A program made the translations under genes and the position numbers. The notes beneath the pieces are model-generated. The model ran no database searches. It was given only the letters and a program-made list of their open reading frames with translations, and was not told the origin of the DNA. A stretch of 7,347 nt of DNA from Verrucomicrobiales bacterium (GTDB lineage Bacteria; Verrucomicrobiota; Verrucomicrobiia; Limisphaerales; UBA1100): positions 1 to 7,347 of the forward strand of contig PBPF01000032.1 of assembly GCA_002724615.1 (NCBI GenBank), written 5' to 3'. Of this stretch, positions 1-6,854 are shown in pieces; the stretch's first letter is position 1, and every line of letters starts with the position of its first letter.

Positions 1-564
1 AAGCTCACCAGCGATATCATGCAGGAAGGTTTCACCACCGACACTACCGAGGGGATTCAGACCTTCCTCAAGAACCTCATTGGGTTCTACGTGATCATGG
101 AAGGCATCTTCTTCTACTCGGGTTTCGTGATGATCCTGTCCTTCCATCGCGGCAACCGCATGACCGGTATTGGCGAGCAGTTCCAGTACATCATGCGCGA
201 TGAATCCATCCACATGAACTTTGGTGTGGACCTCATCAATGGCATCAAGGCCGAGAACCCCGAGGCTTGGACGCCTGGGTTCCAGAAGGAAATTGACGGC
301 CTCATCGAGGAAGCCGTAGAGTTGGAGATCGCTTACGCGCAGGACTGCCTGCCGCGCGGCATCCTCGGACTAAACGCCGGGCTTTTCCGCGACTACGTGC
401 AGTACATCGCTGACCGCCGCCTCGAGCGCATCGGACTTGGCAAGCGCTACGGCTCCGCCAATCCCTTCGAGTGGATGAGCGAGACCATCGACCTAGCCAA
501 GGAGAAAAACTTTTTCGAGACAAAAGTCACGGAGTACCAGGGCGCCAATGCATTGAGTTGGTGA
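1..564 (+). CDS. nrdB: Class I ribonucleotide reductase, beta subunit (C-terminal part)
   Basis: This is the small (radical-bearing) subunit of aerobic ribonucleotide reductase, which with the alpha subunit NrdA reduces ribonucleoside diphosphates to deoxy forms in the cytoplasm. The frame is open from base 1, so the gene is cut by the window edge; 187 codons remain, about half of a usual 320-380 aa protein. Visible family marks are the helix [11 protein letters not shown], whose Glu corresponds to the iron ligand E204 of E. coli NrdB, and [10 protein letters not shown], whose Glu and His correspond to E238 and H241. The tail [12 protein letters not shown] carries the Tyr expected on the radical-transfer path and the C-terminal peptide that docks into NrdA. 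The first iron ligands and the radical tyrosine lie upstream of the window, so the radical type (Tyr, or a variant) cannot be read here. The gene ends 11 bp before a strong terminator. Confidence 0.93.
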   Translation, partial: KLTSDIMQEGFTTDTTEGIQTFLKNLIGFYVIMEGIFFYSGFVMILSFHRGNRMTGIGEQFQYIMRDESIHMNFGVDLINGIKAENPEAWTPGFQKEIDGLIEEAVELEIAYAQDCLPRGILGLNAGLFRDYVQYIADRRLERIGLGKRYGSANPFEWMSETIDLAKEKNFFETKVTEYQGANALSW

Positions 565-575
565 GGTGGAGAACG

Positions 576-611
576 AACGGCGACCTCCAAAAGGGGTCGC
601 CGTTTTTTTTT
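576..611 (+). terminator. Intrinsic terminator after nrdB
   Basis: A perfect 10 bp GC-rich stem (576-585 with 595-604) is extended by a T-G and a C-G pair to 12 bp. It closes a 5-base loop (588-592) and runs directly into nine T residues (603-611). This is a textbook rho-independent terminator for the plus strand. The other strand has no matching T-run, so it should work in one direction only. It separates nrdB from dcd, which therefore probably has its own promoter. Confidence 0.95.
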
Positions 612-638
612 GCCCCGTCGCGCCTCATGCGCTAACAC
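610..638 (+). promoter_or_regulatory. Possible dcd promoter overlapping the nrdB terminator
   Basis: The terminator upstream implies a separate start for dcd, and only 34 bases lie between the T-run and its GTG. TTGCCC (610-615) and TAACAC (633-638), 17 bases apart, are weak matches to -35 and -10 boxes. Such a promoter would start transcription at or very near the GTG at 646, which fits the absence of a Shine-Dalgarno sequence (leaderless or near-leaderless mRNA). The match is weak and the call is inference. Confidence 0.2.
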
Positions 639-645
639 ATCTGCC

Positions 646-1215
646 GTGGGTGTTCACTCTGACCAATGGATTCGCCGCATGGCCACTGAGCACGGCATGA
701 TTGAGCCGTTTGCTGATGGACAAGTGCGCGCGGCTGAAGATGGCAGCCGGGTCATCAGTTATGGCGTCTCCAGTTATGGTTATGACCTCCGCGTGTCCAG
801 CGAGTTCAAGGTGTTCACCAATGTGTTCAACTCCATCGTCGACCCCAAGGGCTTTGCCGAGGATTCCTTCGTCAACGTTAACGCCGACGAATGCATCGTT
901 CCGCCAAATTCCTTTGCCCTCGCGCGCAGCGTGGAATACTTCCGCATTCCGCGCCATGTTCTCACCGTGTGCCTCGGTAAGAGCACCTATGCCCGTTGCG
1001 GCATCATCGTCAACGTCACCCCTTTTGAGCCCGAATGGGAAGGCCACGTGACGCTGGAGATCTCCAACACAACGCCGTTGCCCGCGAAAATTTATGCCAA
1101 CGAAGGCTTGGCGCAGGTTCTTTTTTTCGAGGCCGAGGAAGTCTGCGAAACCAGCTACGCTGATCGCGGAGGAAAATACCAAGGCCAGACCGGCATCACC
1201 ATCCCCCGCATGTAA
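646..1215 (+). CDS. dcd: dCTP deaminase
   Basis: Dcd deaminates dCTP to dUTP in the cytoplasm, feeding dTMP synthesis through dUTPase and thymidylate synthase. The 189 aa product matches the family closely from end to end: N-terminal SDQWIRRMA and MIEPF, then [10 protein letters not shown] (residues about 38-47), PPNSFALAR (86-94), the active-site stretch GKSTYARCG (111-119) with the Ser and Arg expected to contact substrate, LEISN near residue 138 with the probable catalytic Glu, and the C-terminal GGKYQGQTG that closes over the nucleotide. GTG at 646 was chosen because it puts four residues before SDQWIRRM, as in typical Dcd proteins. The in-frame TTG at 610 lies inside the terminator T-run and would add an unrelated 12-residue leader. 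No Shine-Dalgarno is visible. It looks like the monofunctional deaminase; a bifunctional dCTP deaminase/dUTPase cannot be fully excluded by eye. Confidence 0.95.
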   Translation: MGVHSDQWIRRMATEHGMIEPFADGQVRAAEDGSRVISYGVSSYGYDLRVSSEFKVFTNVFNSIVDPKGFAEDSFVNVNADECIVPPNSFALARSVEYFRIPRHVLTVCLGKSTYARCGIIVNVTPFEPEWEGHVTLEISNTTPLPAKIYANEGLAQVLFFEAEEVCETSYADRGGKYQGQTGITIPRM

Positions 1216-1838
1216 TGCTCACCCACGAGAAAATCCCCGCCGCCGAGGCGGACAGTGACTGGCTGATGGTCGTGCTGCACGGGCTCGGCGATAGCATGGA
1301 TGGCTACCGCTGGATGCCGGATGCGCTGGGCTTGCCGTGGCTCAACTACCTCCTCGTCAATGCGCCCGACGACTACCATGGCGGCTATTCGTGGTACGAC
1401 TTCTTGGACAATCCCGCCCCCGGCGTGCAGCGAAGTCGTGAAGCCCTGTTCGAGCTGCTCGACGCCCAGCGCGAAAACGGTCATCCCCCCGGGCGCATCT
1501 TCCAGTTTGGGTTCAGTCAAGGCTGTCTGATGACCATGGAGGTGGCCATGCGCTATCCGCACCAGTTGGCCGGCTGCATTGGCATCAGCGGCTACGTACA
1601 CGAGCCGGAGGTGGCGCTGCAGGAACTTTCACCGGTGGCCAAGGAACAGCAAATCCTCTTCACCATGGGCACCTACGACCCCTTGATCCCTGCGGAAAAA
1701 GTGAAAGGCCAACTCAACTTGCTAAAAGCCGACGGTGGCCTGCAAATCGAGCCGCACGAATTTGCCAAGGACCACACCATCGCCGGCGAAGAAGAACTCG
1801 CCATCATTCGCGATTTCGTGCAGCAGCAGAAAGCTTAA
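1215..1838 (+). CDS. Alpha/beta hydrolase, carboxylesterase/phospholipase family
   Basis: A 207 aa serine hydrolase of the small carboxylesterase/lysophospholipase type (YpfH-like, Abhydrolase_2). There is no signal peptide, so it should be cytoplasmic. The catalytic triad can be read directly: Ser101 in the nucleophile elbow GFSQG, Asp155 in GTYDPLIP and His187 in KDHTI. The oxyanion-hole region VVLHGLGDS (residues 19-27) and the APDDYHGGYSWYDF segment (50-63) are typical of the family. The length is normal. The ATG overlaps the dcd stop as TAATG and has no Shine-Dalgarno of its own, so it is probably translated by coupling to dcd. Substrate is unknown: short-chain esters or lysophospholipids are the family's usual range. 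No metabolic link to dcd is evident. The last 35 bp overlap the 3' end of the convergent DUF362 gene. Confidence 0.88.
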   Translation: MLTHEKIPAAEADSDWLMVVLHGLGDSMDGYRWMPDALGLPWLNYLLVNAPDDYHGGYSWYDFLDNPAPGVQRSREALFELLDAQRENGHPPGRIFQFGFSQGCLMTMEVAMRYPHQLAGCIGISGYVHEPEVALQELSPVAKEQQILFTMGTYDPLIPAEKVKGQLNLLKADGGLQIEPHEFAKDHTIAGEEELAIIRDFVQQQKA

Positions 1839-3183
1839 CCCGCTCGACTTGGATGCGTTCGCGGGCGTCCACCCCTAGGCCCATGCCAGCGGCGTTCTGC
1901 AGCAGCTCACGGTTGACTGGGGGCACTCGCACACGCGCGCCTCGGCTTAAGCGCTCGAGGTCGTCCATGGACAGAGCATCGAGCGCGACGGCGTCGTTAC
2001 TAAAACGCAACTCATTCATCACTGACGAGTATTGCAGGCGAACCTCGCCGGCAAGGTATTGGCACAAGAGGGCGTCGGTGACATGGATGACGGCCTTGGA
2101 GACCGTCGAGTAATACTCAACCTGTCCATCTGGGTGGAAGGTCTGAGAGGATGCGTCTTCACCGTTGGGGTGCAAAATTTCTACGGTGGCCTCTATTTGA
2201 TTGCCTTCTTCCAAGGCGTCACGCAGGGCAAAACGCCAAGCCTGAAGGGGGGGGATCGGCTTAAGCGGTGACTCTGGCCGATAAAAAAATGCATAGGTCG
2301 TGTCGATGTTGGGTGGCAGCAGCTTTTGAATGCCTTCGCCGCCCTGCTGGATGACCTTGTCCATGACTTCCTGAAAGCCTTTCTCCAAGATCAAGCCGCG
2401 GCGTGTGGTCATGTTAAACATGTCGGGCACTGCAGACTTCTGGAATCTGCGGCCGAGTTTGAACCGCAGGACGTTGTCGCATGCCTCCATGGACAGACCG
2501 TAGAGGTTGCCTTGAACACCGACAGCGGGTTGGTGCAAGAGCGGGCTGATCTGGATAATCTTGTCCAGTCGGCGTGAAATCAGCCGCGTGGTGTGTGAGA
2601 AACGGCTGTAGCGTTTCTTGCCAAAATCCAAGTCGCCGCGCGTGAGGGGAACATGCAGGGCTGCCTCATGTTTTATCAGACGATCGAAGCCGGCTTCCAT
2701 GGCGCCCTCGGCGCTCACACCCAGTTCCCGGGCCAACCGGACGAAGCCGGAAGTATGAAGGTTATCGAGGCGCCGATCCCACAAGATGATGTCACGACCG
2801 CGAATTCCGGCGGCGAGCAATTGGCGCACGACCGCGCGCACCACGGCGAGTCGTGTGCCGATCACCGAACCCGGTGCGGAGGTGACCTTGATTCCGATGG
2901 TTTCCCCGGGCGACACAAGGCTTCGCCAAGCAGTCTTCAAGTCTTGCTGGCCAGTCCAGCGACGGATTCCAGTGGCGACCATGGAATGGACGACATTGTC
3001 TTGGGGACGAAAAAACGCTCGTGGATTGGCTGCATCCCGGGTTGCCCCGGCATGGATTACCGACACGACGCGGGCCTTTGGCTGTTCCGCGCTCGAAATC
3101 GCCGCCCATGCGCCCGCCAAAAACATGGTTAACAGCCGTGAATAAGGCGAATAACGCAGCTTTGCCATGGGTTTGATGTTCAT
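1804..3183 (-). CDS. Secreted DUF362 domain protein
   Basis: A 459 aa protein with an N-terminal export signal: a basic start, the hydrophobic run LLTMFLAGAWAAI, and a likely cleavage after SSA near residue 32. The mature part fits DUF362: PGETIGIKV (residues about 92-100), RDIILWDRR (130-138), the central QISPLLHQPAVGVQGNLYG (211-229) where the family often has a lysine and a GALKN-like stretch, and the end with VALD (399-402) and GLGV (435-438). DUF362 has no firm function; some members carry a 4Fe-4S domain, but this one has only two cysteines in the mature part and none clustered, so no cluster is expected. Residues about 242-355 have no family motif I recognise and may be an insertion. 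ATG at 3183 was chosen over upstream in-frame starts because AAGGA sits 9 bases before it and the signal peptide then starts properly. The 3' end overlaps the hydrolase gene by 35 bp. Confidence 0.82.
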   Translation of the reverse strand: MNIKPMAKLRYSPYSRLLTMFLAGAWAAISSAEQPKARVVSVIHAGATRDAANPRAFFRPQDNVVHSMVATGIRRWTGQQDLKTAWRSLVSPGETIGIKVTSAPGSVIGTRLAVVRAVVRQLLAAGIRGRDIILWDRRLDNLHTSGFVRLARELGVSAEGAMEAGFDRLIKHEAALHVPLTRGDLDFGKKRYSRFSHTTRLISRRLDKIIQISPLLHQPAVGVQGNLYGLSMEACDNVLRFKLGRRFQKSAVPDMFNMTTRRGLILEKGFQEVMDKVIQQGGEGIQKLLPPNIDTTYAFFYRPESPLKPIPPLQAWRFALRDALEEGNQIEATVEILHPNGEDASSQTFHPDGQVEYYSTVSKAVIHVTDALLCQYLAGEVRLQYSSVMNELRFSNDAVALDALSMDDLERLSRGARVRVPPVNRELLQNAAGMGLGVDARERIQVERVKLSAAARNRE

Positions 3184-3192
3184 GGAAACTGG

Positions 3193-3197
3193 TCCTT
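3193..3197 (-). promoter_or_regulatory. Shine-Dalgarno site of the DUF362 gene
   Basis: On the minus strand AAGGA lies 9 bases upstream of the ATG at 3183. It is the only convincing ribosome binding site for any start in the window, and it decides this start over the in-frame ATG at 3246 and the one at 3168, which has no such site. Confidence 0.6.
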
Positions 3198-3203
3198 GGG
3201 GAT

Positions 3204-3232
3204 GGTACAGGAAATGCATACTTCGACGACAA
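3204..3232 (-). promoter_or_regulatory. Possible promoter of the DUF362 gene, inside the TPR gene start
   Basis: On the minus strand TTGTCG (3227-3232) and TGTACC (3204-3209) are separated by 17 bases. They match the -35 box in 4 of 6 and the -10 box in 3 of 6 positions. Transcription would begin just upstream of the Shine-Dalgarno at 3193-3197. With only 30 bp between the two divergent start codons, a promoter for this gene must lie in or next to the TPR gene's first codons, but this particular pair is weak. Confidence 0.2.
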
Positions 3233-5004
3233 AAAAAGGTGGGCACCGTGCTGTAGCCTCATGGCTGGCGGTTGGCATGGCGGCGGTGCTGGCGGGCTGT
3301 GGAAACTCCGGTCCGGAGGAACTGGCGAAAGGGGAACAACTGCTGCGCGAAGGTAACTACCCTGCGGCCATTGAACTCCTGACCAAGGCCACCCAGAACC
3401 TGCCTGACGATTGGCGCGGCTACAACTACTTGGGCATGGCCTATCAGCGGCAAGGCGATTATGAAAATTCCAAGGAACAATACACAAAGGCCTTGGCACT
3501 CGTGGACAAGAACCCCGAGTTGGTGAACGAAGTTAACGTGGTGCGCTACAACTTGGGCCGGCTGTACCTCGACCATGGTCGACCGGCGCAGGCCGCCGAG
3601 GAACTGGCCACCTACACACTGCAGGTTGGTGATTCCTTTTCCGGCTTCTTCTGGCGTGGTACTGCGGAATATCAAGCGGGCACTGCGGACAGCCAGCCTG
3701 AGATGCTGGAGCGAGCCGAAACCAGCCTGCGCCGCGCCATTGAACTGGATGCGGAATCCACTGCCGCTTTCAACCGGTTGGGCATGGTGCAAATGGCTTT
3801 GAGCAAACCGGTGGATGCGCGTGCCAGTTTCCTGCGTGCCCATGCGCTCGACAAGCAGTTTGCCCCGGCGATTTTAAATCTCGCCGTCATCCACGAGCAG
3901 CATCCTGGTGAGGATGCCCACCAATCACTCAATCAAGCGTTTCTTTACTACCTCGCATACCTCGACTTGGCTGAGGAGGGTTCTGACAACTGGACTGCTG
4001 CGCAGGCCGCCATGAACCGGTTGAACTTGAAGCTTAACCCGCCTACCGTCGCTCAGACCGAACCTGCGCCCGCCCAGCCTGAGCCCGAGGCCAATGCTGG
4101 CCCGCGCGCAAATCCACTTCCCGCCGAGCCGCTGCCGCCCTTGACCCCCGACGAGTTTACCGTGCGCGTGCCACTTGATGGTAGCGGCCGTGGCACCATT
4201 GTACCTACTGTGCCCACGCGGCCCACCCGTCCACTACGCAACACCAACGTCGAGCCACTCCCGACGCCCGTTCCGCCGGAACCGGTCAAGCCCGTGGAGC
4301 CAACACCAAAGCCAACGCCGTCACAGCCTGTCACGCCGCCGGATCCGCCAAAGCCCGTGGAGCCCAAGCCACCCGTCCAGCCACAGCCAGTGGAAGTCGC
4401 CAAGAAGCCTGAGCCCACCCAGCCCGTTGTTCCAAAGCCGCCCCCAGCGGCCGCCAAGCCTACAACTCCGGAATTGCCTGACCTGCCGAACGTTGCGCGC
4501 TACACCTACACAAACCCCGCGCGACCTGTTGACGGAGATCGAAAAAAGGCCAATGAACACTTCAAAAAGGCGCGGCACGCTCACGGAATAAATCGCCTGC
4601 AACAAGCCGTCGCCGGATATAAGCAGGCCATCGCCGCCGACCCCGGCTACCAGCAGGCTCACCTGAACCTCGCCTTGGCGTCACATCAGGACGGTGATCA
4701 CGCACAGGCACTGAAATCCTATGAAGTTGCCCTCAAACTTAATCCACTCTCGATTGATGCGCGGTATAACTTCGCCCTTGCTCTGCAACAGCGCGGTTTT
4801 TACCTCGACGCTCTGGCTGAGTCGGAGCGGCTGCTGAAAGACTTGCCCAACCTGCTCAACGGCCACCTACTCGTTGCCAACCTGTATTCCGAGAACCTCA
4901 AGCTGCCGCGGCGCGCCAAGCCGCACTATGAAAAGGTGCTGGAAATGAACCCCCGCCACACTCAGGCACCCAGTATCCGCCAGTGGCTCAGCGCGCACCC
5001 GTGA
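3214..5004 (+). CDS. TPR lipoprotein with long proline-rich linker
   Basis: A 596 aa predicted lipoprotein. The N-terminus has basic residues (KKGGHR), a hydrophobic run and the lipobox LAGC, giving lipidated Cys29; the next residue is Gly, so under the E. coli rule it would go to the outer membrane. Residues about 35-260 hold several tetratricopeptide repeats (for example GNYPAAIELLTKA, YNYLGMAYQRQGDYENSKEQYTKAL, FNRLGMVQMALSKPVDARASF). Residues about 275-440 form a proline-rich linker, densest at 347-424 with Pro-Lys/Pro-Glu pairs like TonB. Residues about 441-596 contain three to four more repeats. TPRs bind proteins, so a scaffold or tether role in the periplasm is likely; the partner is unknown. 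ATG 3214 was preferred because it gives a normal signal peptide; ATG 3202 and TTG 3196 are in frame and possible. dnaG follows after 9 bp, suggesting one operon. Confidence 0.82.
   Translation: MHTSTTKKGGHRAVASWLAVGMAAVLAGCGNSGPEELAKGEQLLREGNYPAAIELLTKATQNLPDDWRGYNYLGMAYQRQGDYENSKEQYTKALALVDKNPELVNEVNVVRYNLGRLYLDHGRPAQAAEELATYTLQVGDSFSGFFWRGTAEYQAGTADSQPEMLERAETSLRRAIELDAESTAAFNRLGMVQMALSKPVDARASFLRAHALDKQFAPAILNLAVIHEQHPGEDAHQSLNQAFLYYLAYLDLAEEGSDNWTAAQAAMNRLNLKLNPPTVAQTEPAPAQPEPEANAGPRANPLPAEPLPPLTPDEFTVRVPLDGSGRGTIVPTVPTRPTRPLRNTNVEPLPTPVPPEPVKPVEPTPKPTPSQPVTPPDPPKPVEPKPPVQPQPVEVAKKPEPTQPVVPKPPPAAAKPTTPELPDLPNVARYTYTNPARPVDGDRKKANEHFKKARHAHGINRLQQAVAGYKQAIAADPGYQQAHLNLALASHQDGDHAQALKSYEVALKLNPLSIDARYNFALALQQRGFYLDALAESERLLKDLPNLLNGHLLVANLYSENLKLPRRAKPHYEKVLEMNPRHTQAPSIRQWLSAHP
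4252..4485 (+). repeat. Low-complexity proline-rich coding tract with a 14 bp direct repeat
   Basis: This part of the TPR lipoprotein gene is dominated by CCN proline codons mixed with Lys, Glu, Val, Thr and Gln codons. A 14-base unit, AAGCCCGTGGAGCC (encoding KPVEP with its next base), occurs exactly at 4288-4301 and again at 4351-4364, 63 bases (21 codons) apart. The frame is kept, so copy-number change here would alter linker length without breaking the protein. Confidence 0.7.
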
Positions 5005-5013
5005 GCGGCGGCC

Positions 5014-6804
5014 ATGGCCGGACTTATCGCCCAGTCAACCCTTGACCAGATCCGCACCGCCAGCGACATCGTGGAGGTGATCGGCGGCTGCTTCCCGCTC
5101 AAGCGCGCAGGTGCCAACTTCACCGCCCTTTGCCCCTTCCATAAGGAAAAGACTCCAAGCTTCAGCGTCAATCCGACCAAGCAGATTTTTTACTGCTTCG
5201 GCTGTCATCAGGGTGGCGACGTGTTCAAGTTCCTTCAGCAATATGAAAATATAAACTTTCTGGACGCAGTCAAGCGACTGGCAGATCGCGCAGGAATTGT
5301 GCTGGAGTTCGAGCAGTCGCCGGAATACGAGAAACGCCGTGCAGTGAAGGACGCACTGCTGGAAATGCATTCGGGCATCGCGCACCGCTGGCACACGGCG
5401 CTGCTGAACGACGCGGTTGCTGAACCCGCGAGAGACTACCTGAAACGCCGCGGCGTCACTGAGGAAGCGGTGAAACTTTTCCAACTGGGCTACGCGCCCG
5501 ATGACTGGGCGGACACCGTCAACTGGGCGCGTGGCCGAAAGTACGACCTGAACCTCGCCGAGCAGGGTGGGCTGGTCATCAGCAAAGAGGACGGCGGCCG
5601 GCCGTATGGGCGGTTTCGAGGGCGGCTGATGTTTCCTATCTGCGATGAGCAGGGCCGGGTGATTGGTTTTTCAGGGCGCGTGCTTGATCCAGAGACCAAG
5701 GGCGCAAAGTATGTCAACTCGCCCGAAACACCGCTCTTCCAGAAAGGCCGCGTGATATACGGACTGGATAAGTCGCGTCGCGCGATGCTGGACGAGAAAA
5801 GTGCGCTGATCTGTGAAGGCCAGCTGGATCTAATTGCCTGTCATATGGCAGGTATCCGGCACGTGGCGGCACCGCAAGGCACTGCGCTCACCTCTGATCA
5901 GGCGCGCGTGTTGAAGCGTTATGCTGATGAGGTTGTCCTGTGTTTTGATTCCGACACCGCCGGACAGGCTGCTGCCGTGCGCTCCTTGGACGCGCTACTG
6001 GAAGCCGGGCTGGCGGTGCGGGTGATGACTGTGCCGGCACCGCATGATCCAGACAGCTTCATTCAAGAACAAGGCGCAGATGCGTTTCGAAAGCGACTCA
6101 CTGGCGCAGAGAGTTTCTTTGATTTTCACCTACGCCGGTTGTGCGAGACGCACGGCACGGATACTGACGCCGGTCGACGTGCCGTGTTGCGTGAGATGGG
6201 CGAGGCGCTGCGCAAGGCCGACGACGCCGTGCTTGCCGACCGTTGCGCGCAGCAAACCGCATTGGCCCTGCGCGTCTCGGCGGAAGCAGTGCGAACGGAG
6301 TTTGCCAAGGCTGCCACCGGAAAACCCGCACCAGTTGAGCCCGCGACGCCCGCGCCCGTTGCACCCGTGGCAAAGCCTACCCCGCTGGAATACTGGCTGG
6401 TGCGACTGCTGTTTCTCGCAGAAGACGAGCAGGTCAAAGCACTTGCCACGGAGTTGGAATTGGAATGGATCGGCCATTCGCTGGTGCGTGAGGTTGTGGG
6501 TCGGCGGATGGAGGCCGCGGCCCAAGGCGACTGGCGGGGTGTGCCCGCGTTATTGTCGGAACTGGACGAGGCTGCGGCTCAACTACTGACCCGTGCCATG
6601 GCTGCTCGGCAGGATGTGCCTGCGCCATCCACGCAACTGGCGGATCTGGTAAATCGGCTGCGCGACCAGTTTCAAGAAAAACAACTGGCCCACCTTACGC
6701 GCGAATTGGCGCGCACCGACCTCACTGACGAAGAAGAGGAGCGACTCTTGCGTGAACACGAGTCGCTGCGGCGCCGCCGGATGGAGGCCGCCAATGCGGC
6801 TTGA
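5014..6804 (+). CDS. dnaG: DNA primase
   Basis: DnaG makes the RNA primers for the lagging strand and for replication start, working with the DnaB helicase. The 596 aa product has all the expected domains. A CHC2 zinc-binding domain comes first with Cys40, His43, Cys61 and Cys64. The RNA polymerase core includes GRVIGFSGRVLDP (residues 214-226) and KYVNSPETPLFQKG (232-245). The TOPRIM part has Glu268 in CEGQLD, Asp312 and Asp314 in FDSDTAG, and Asp345/Asp347 in HDPDSF as metal-binding acids. A Pro/Ala linker (about 436-457) precedes a helical C-terminal helicase-binding domain (458-596). Many DnaG proteins have EGYxD where this has EGQLD; the acidic residues are intact. ATG at 5014 gives the standard N-terminus; only a weak GAGCGG precedes it, 9 bp after the TPR gene stop. 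Neither rpsU nor rpoD flanks it here. Confidence 0.97.
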   Translation: MAGLIAQSTLDQIRTASDIVEVIGGCFPLKRAGANFTALCPFHKEKTPSFSVNPTKQIFYCFGCHQGGDVFKFLQQYENINFLDAVKRLADRAGIVLEFEQSPEYEKRRAVKDALLEMHSGIAHRWHTALLNDAVAEPARDYLKRRGVTEEAVKLFQLGYAPDDWADTVNWARGRKYDLNLAEQGGLVISKEDGGRPYGRFRGRLMFPICDEQGRVIGFSGRVLDPETKGAKYVNSPETPLFQKGRVIYGLDKSRRAMLDEKSALICEGQLDLIACHMAGIRHVAAPQGTALTSDQARVLKRYADEVVLCFDSDTAGQAAAVRSLDALLEAGLAVRVMTVPAPHDPDSFIQEQGADAFRKRLTGAESFFDFHLRRLCETHGTDTDAGRRAVLREMGEALRKADDAVLADRCAQQTALALRVSAEAVRTEFAKAATGKPAPVEPATPAPVAPVAKPTPLEYWLVRLLFLAEDEQVKALATELELEWIGHSLVREVVGRRMEAAAQGDWRGVPALLSELDEAAAQLLTRAMAARQDVPAPSTQLADLVNRLRDQFQEKQLAHLTRELARTDLTDEEEERLLREHESLRRRRMEAANAA

Positions 6805-6820
6805 GCAACCCGGTTTGCTC

Positions 6821-6848
6821 TTGCCTTGTGGCTGCGCGTGAATATTTT
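6821..6848 (+). promoter_or_regulatory. Possible promoter for the nfeD-like gene (leaderless start)
   Basis: TTGCCT (6821-6826) and TATTTT (6843-6848) are 16 bases apart in the only AT-rich patch of the dnaG-nfeD gap. Each matches the sigma-70 consensus in 4 of 6 positions. Transcription would start about at the ATG (6855). No Shine-Dalgarno is present, so a leaderless mRNA is plausible. Read-through from dnaG is the alternative. Confidence 0.3.
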
Positions 6849-6854
6849 TGACAC

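Noticed and set aside
610..645. TTG at 610 as an earlier start for dcd
   Set aside because: The codon lies in the terminator T-run and adds 12 residues that do not occur in typical Dcd; GTG at 646 gives the family's normal N-terminus.
625..1182. Minus-strand open frame of 185 codons opposite dcd
   Set aside because: dcd matches its family over its full length on the other strand; this frame has no recognisable motifs and no start signal.
1839..1865. CCCGC/GCGGG inverted repeat after the hydrolase stop as a terminator
   Set aside because: It has a 5 bp stem with a 17-base loop, no T-run, and lies within the DUF362 coding sequence.
2653..3132. Plus-strand open frame of 159 codons opposite the DUF362 gene
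   Set aside because: It lies wholly antisense to a gene with a clear signal peptide and family motifs, and its product has no recognisable motif or ribosome binding site. It is most likely a by-product of high GC.
4053..4457. Glycine-rich minus-strand frame that resembles a structural protein
   Set aside because: Its Gly/Ser/Thr composition is simply the reverse complement of the proline codons in the TPR protein's linker.
6803..6820. Hairpin GAGCAA/TTGCTC just after the dnaG stop as a terminator
   Set aside because: The stem is only 6 bp with a 6-base loop and is followed by TTGCCTT, not a T-run. It might slow transcription but does not meet the standard for an intrinsic terminator.
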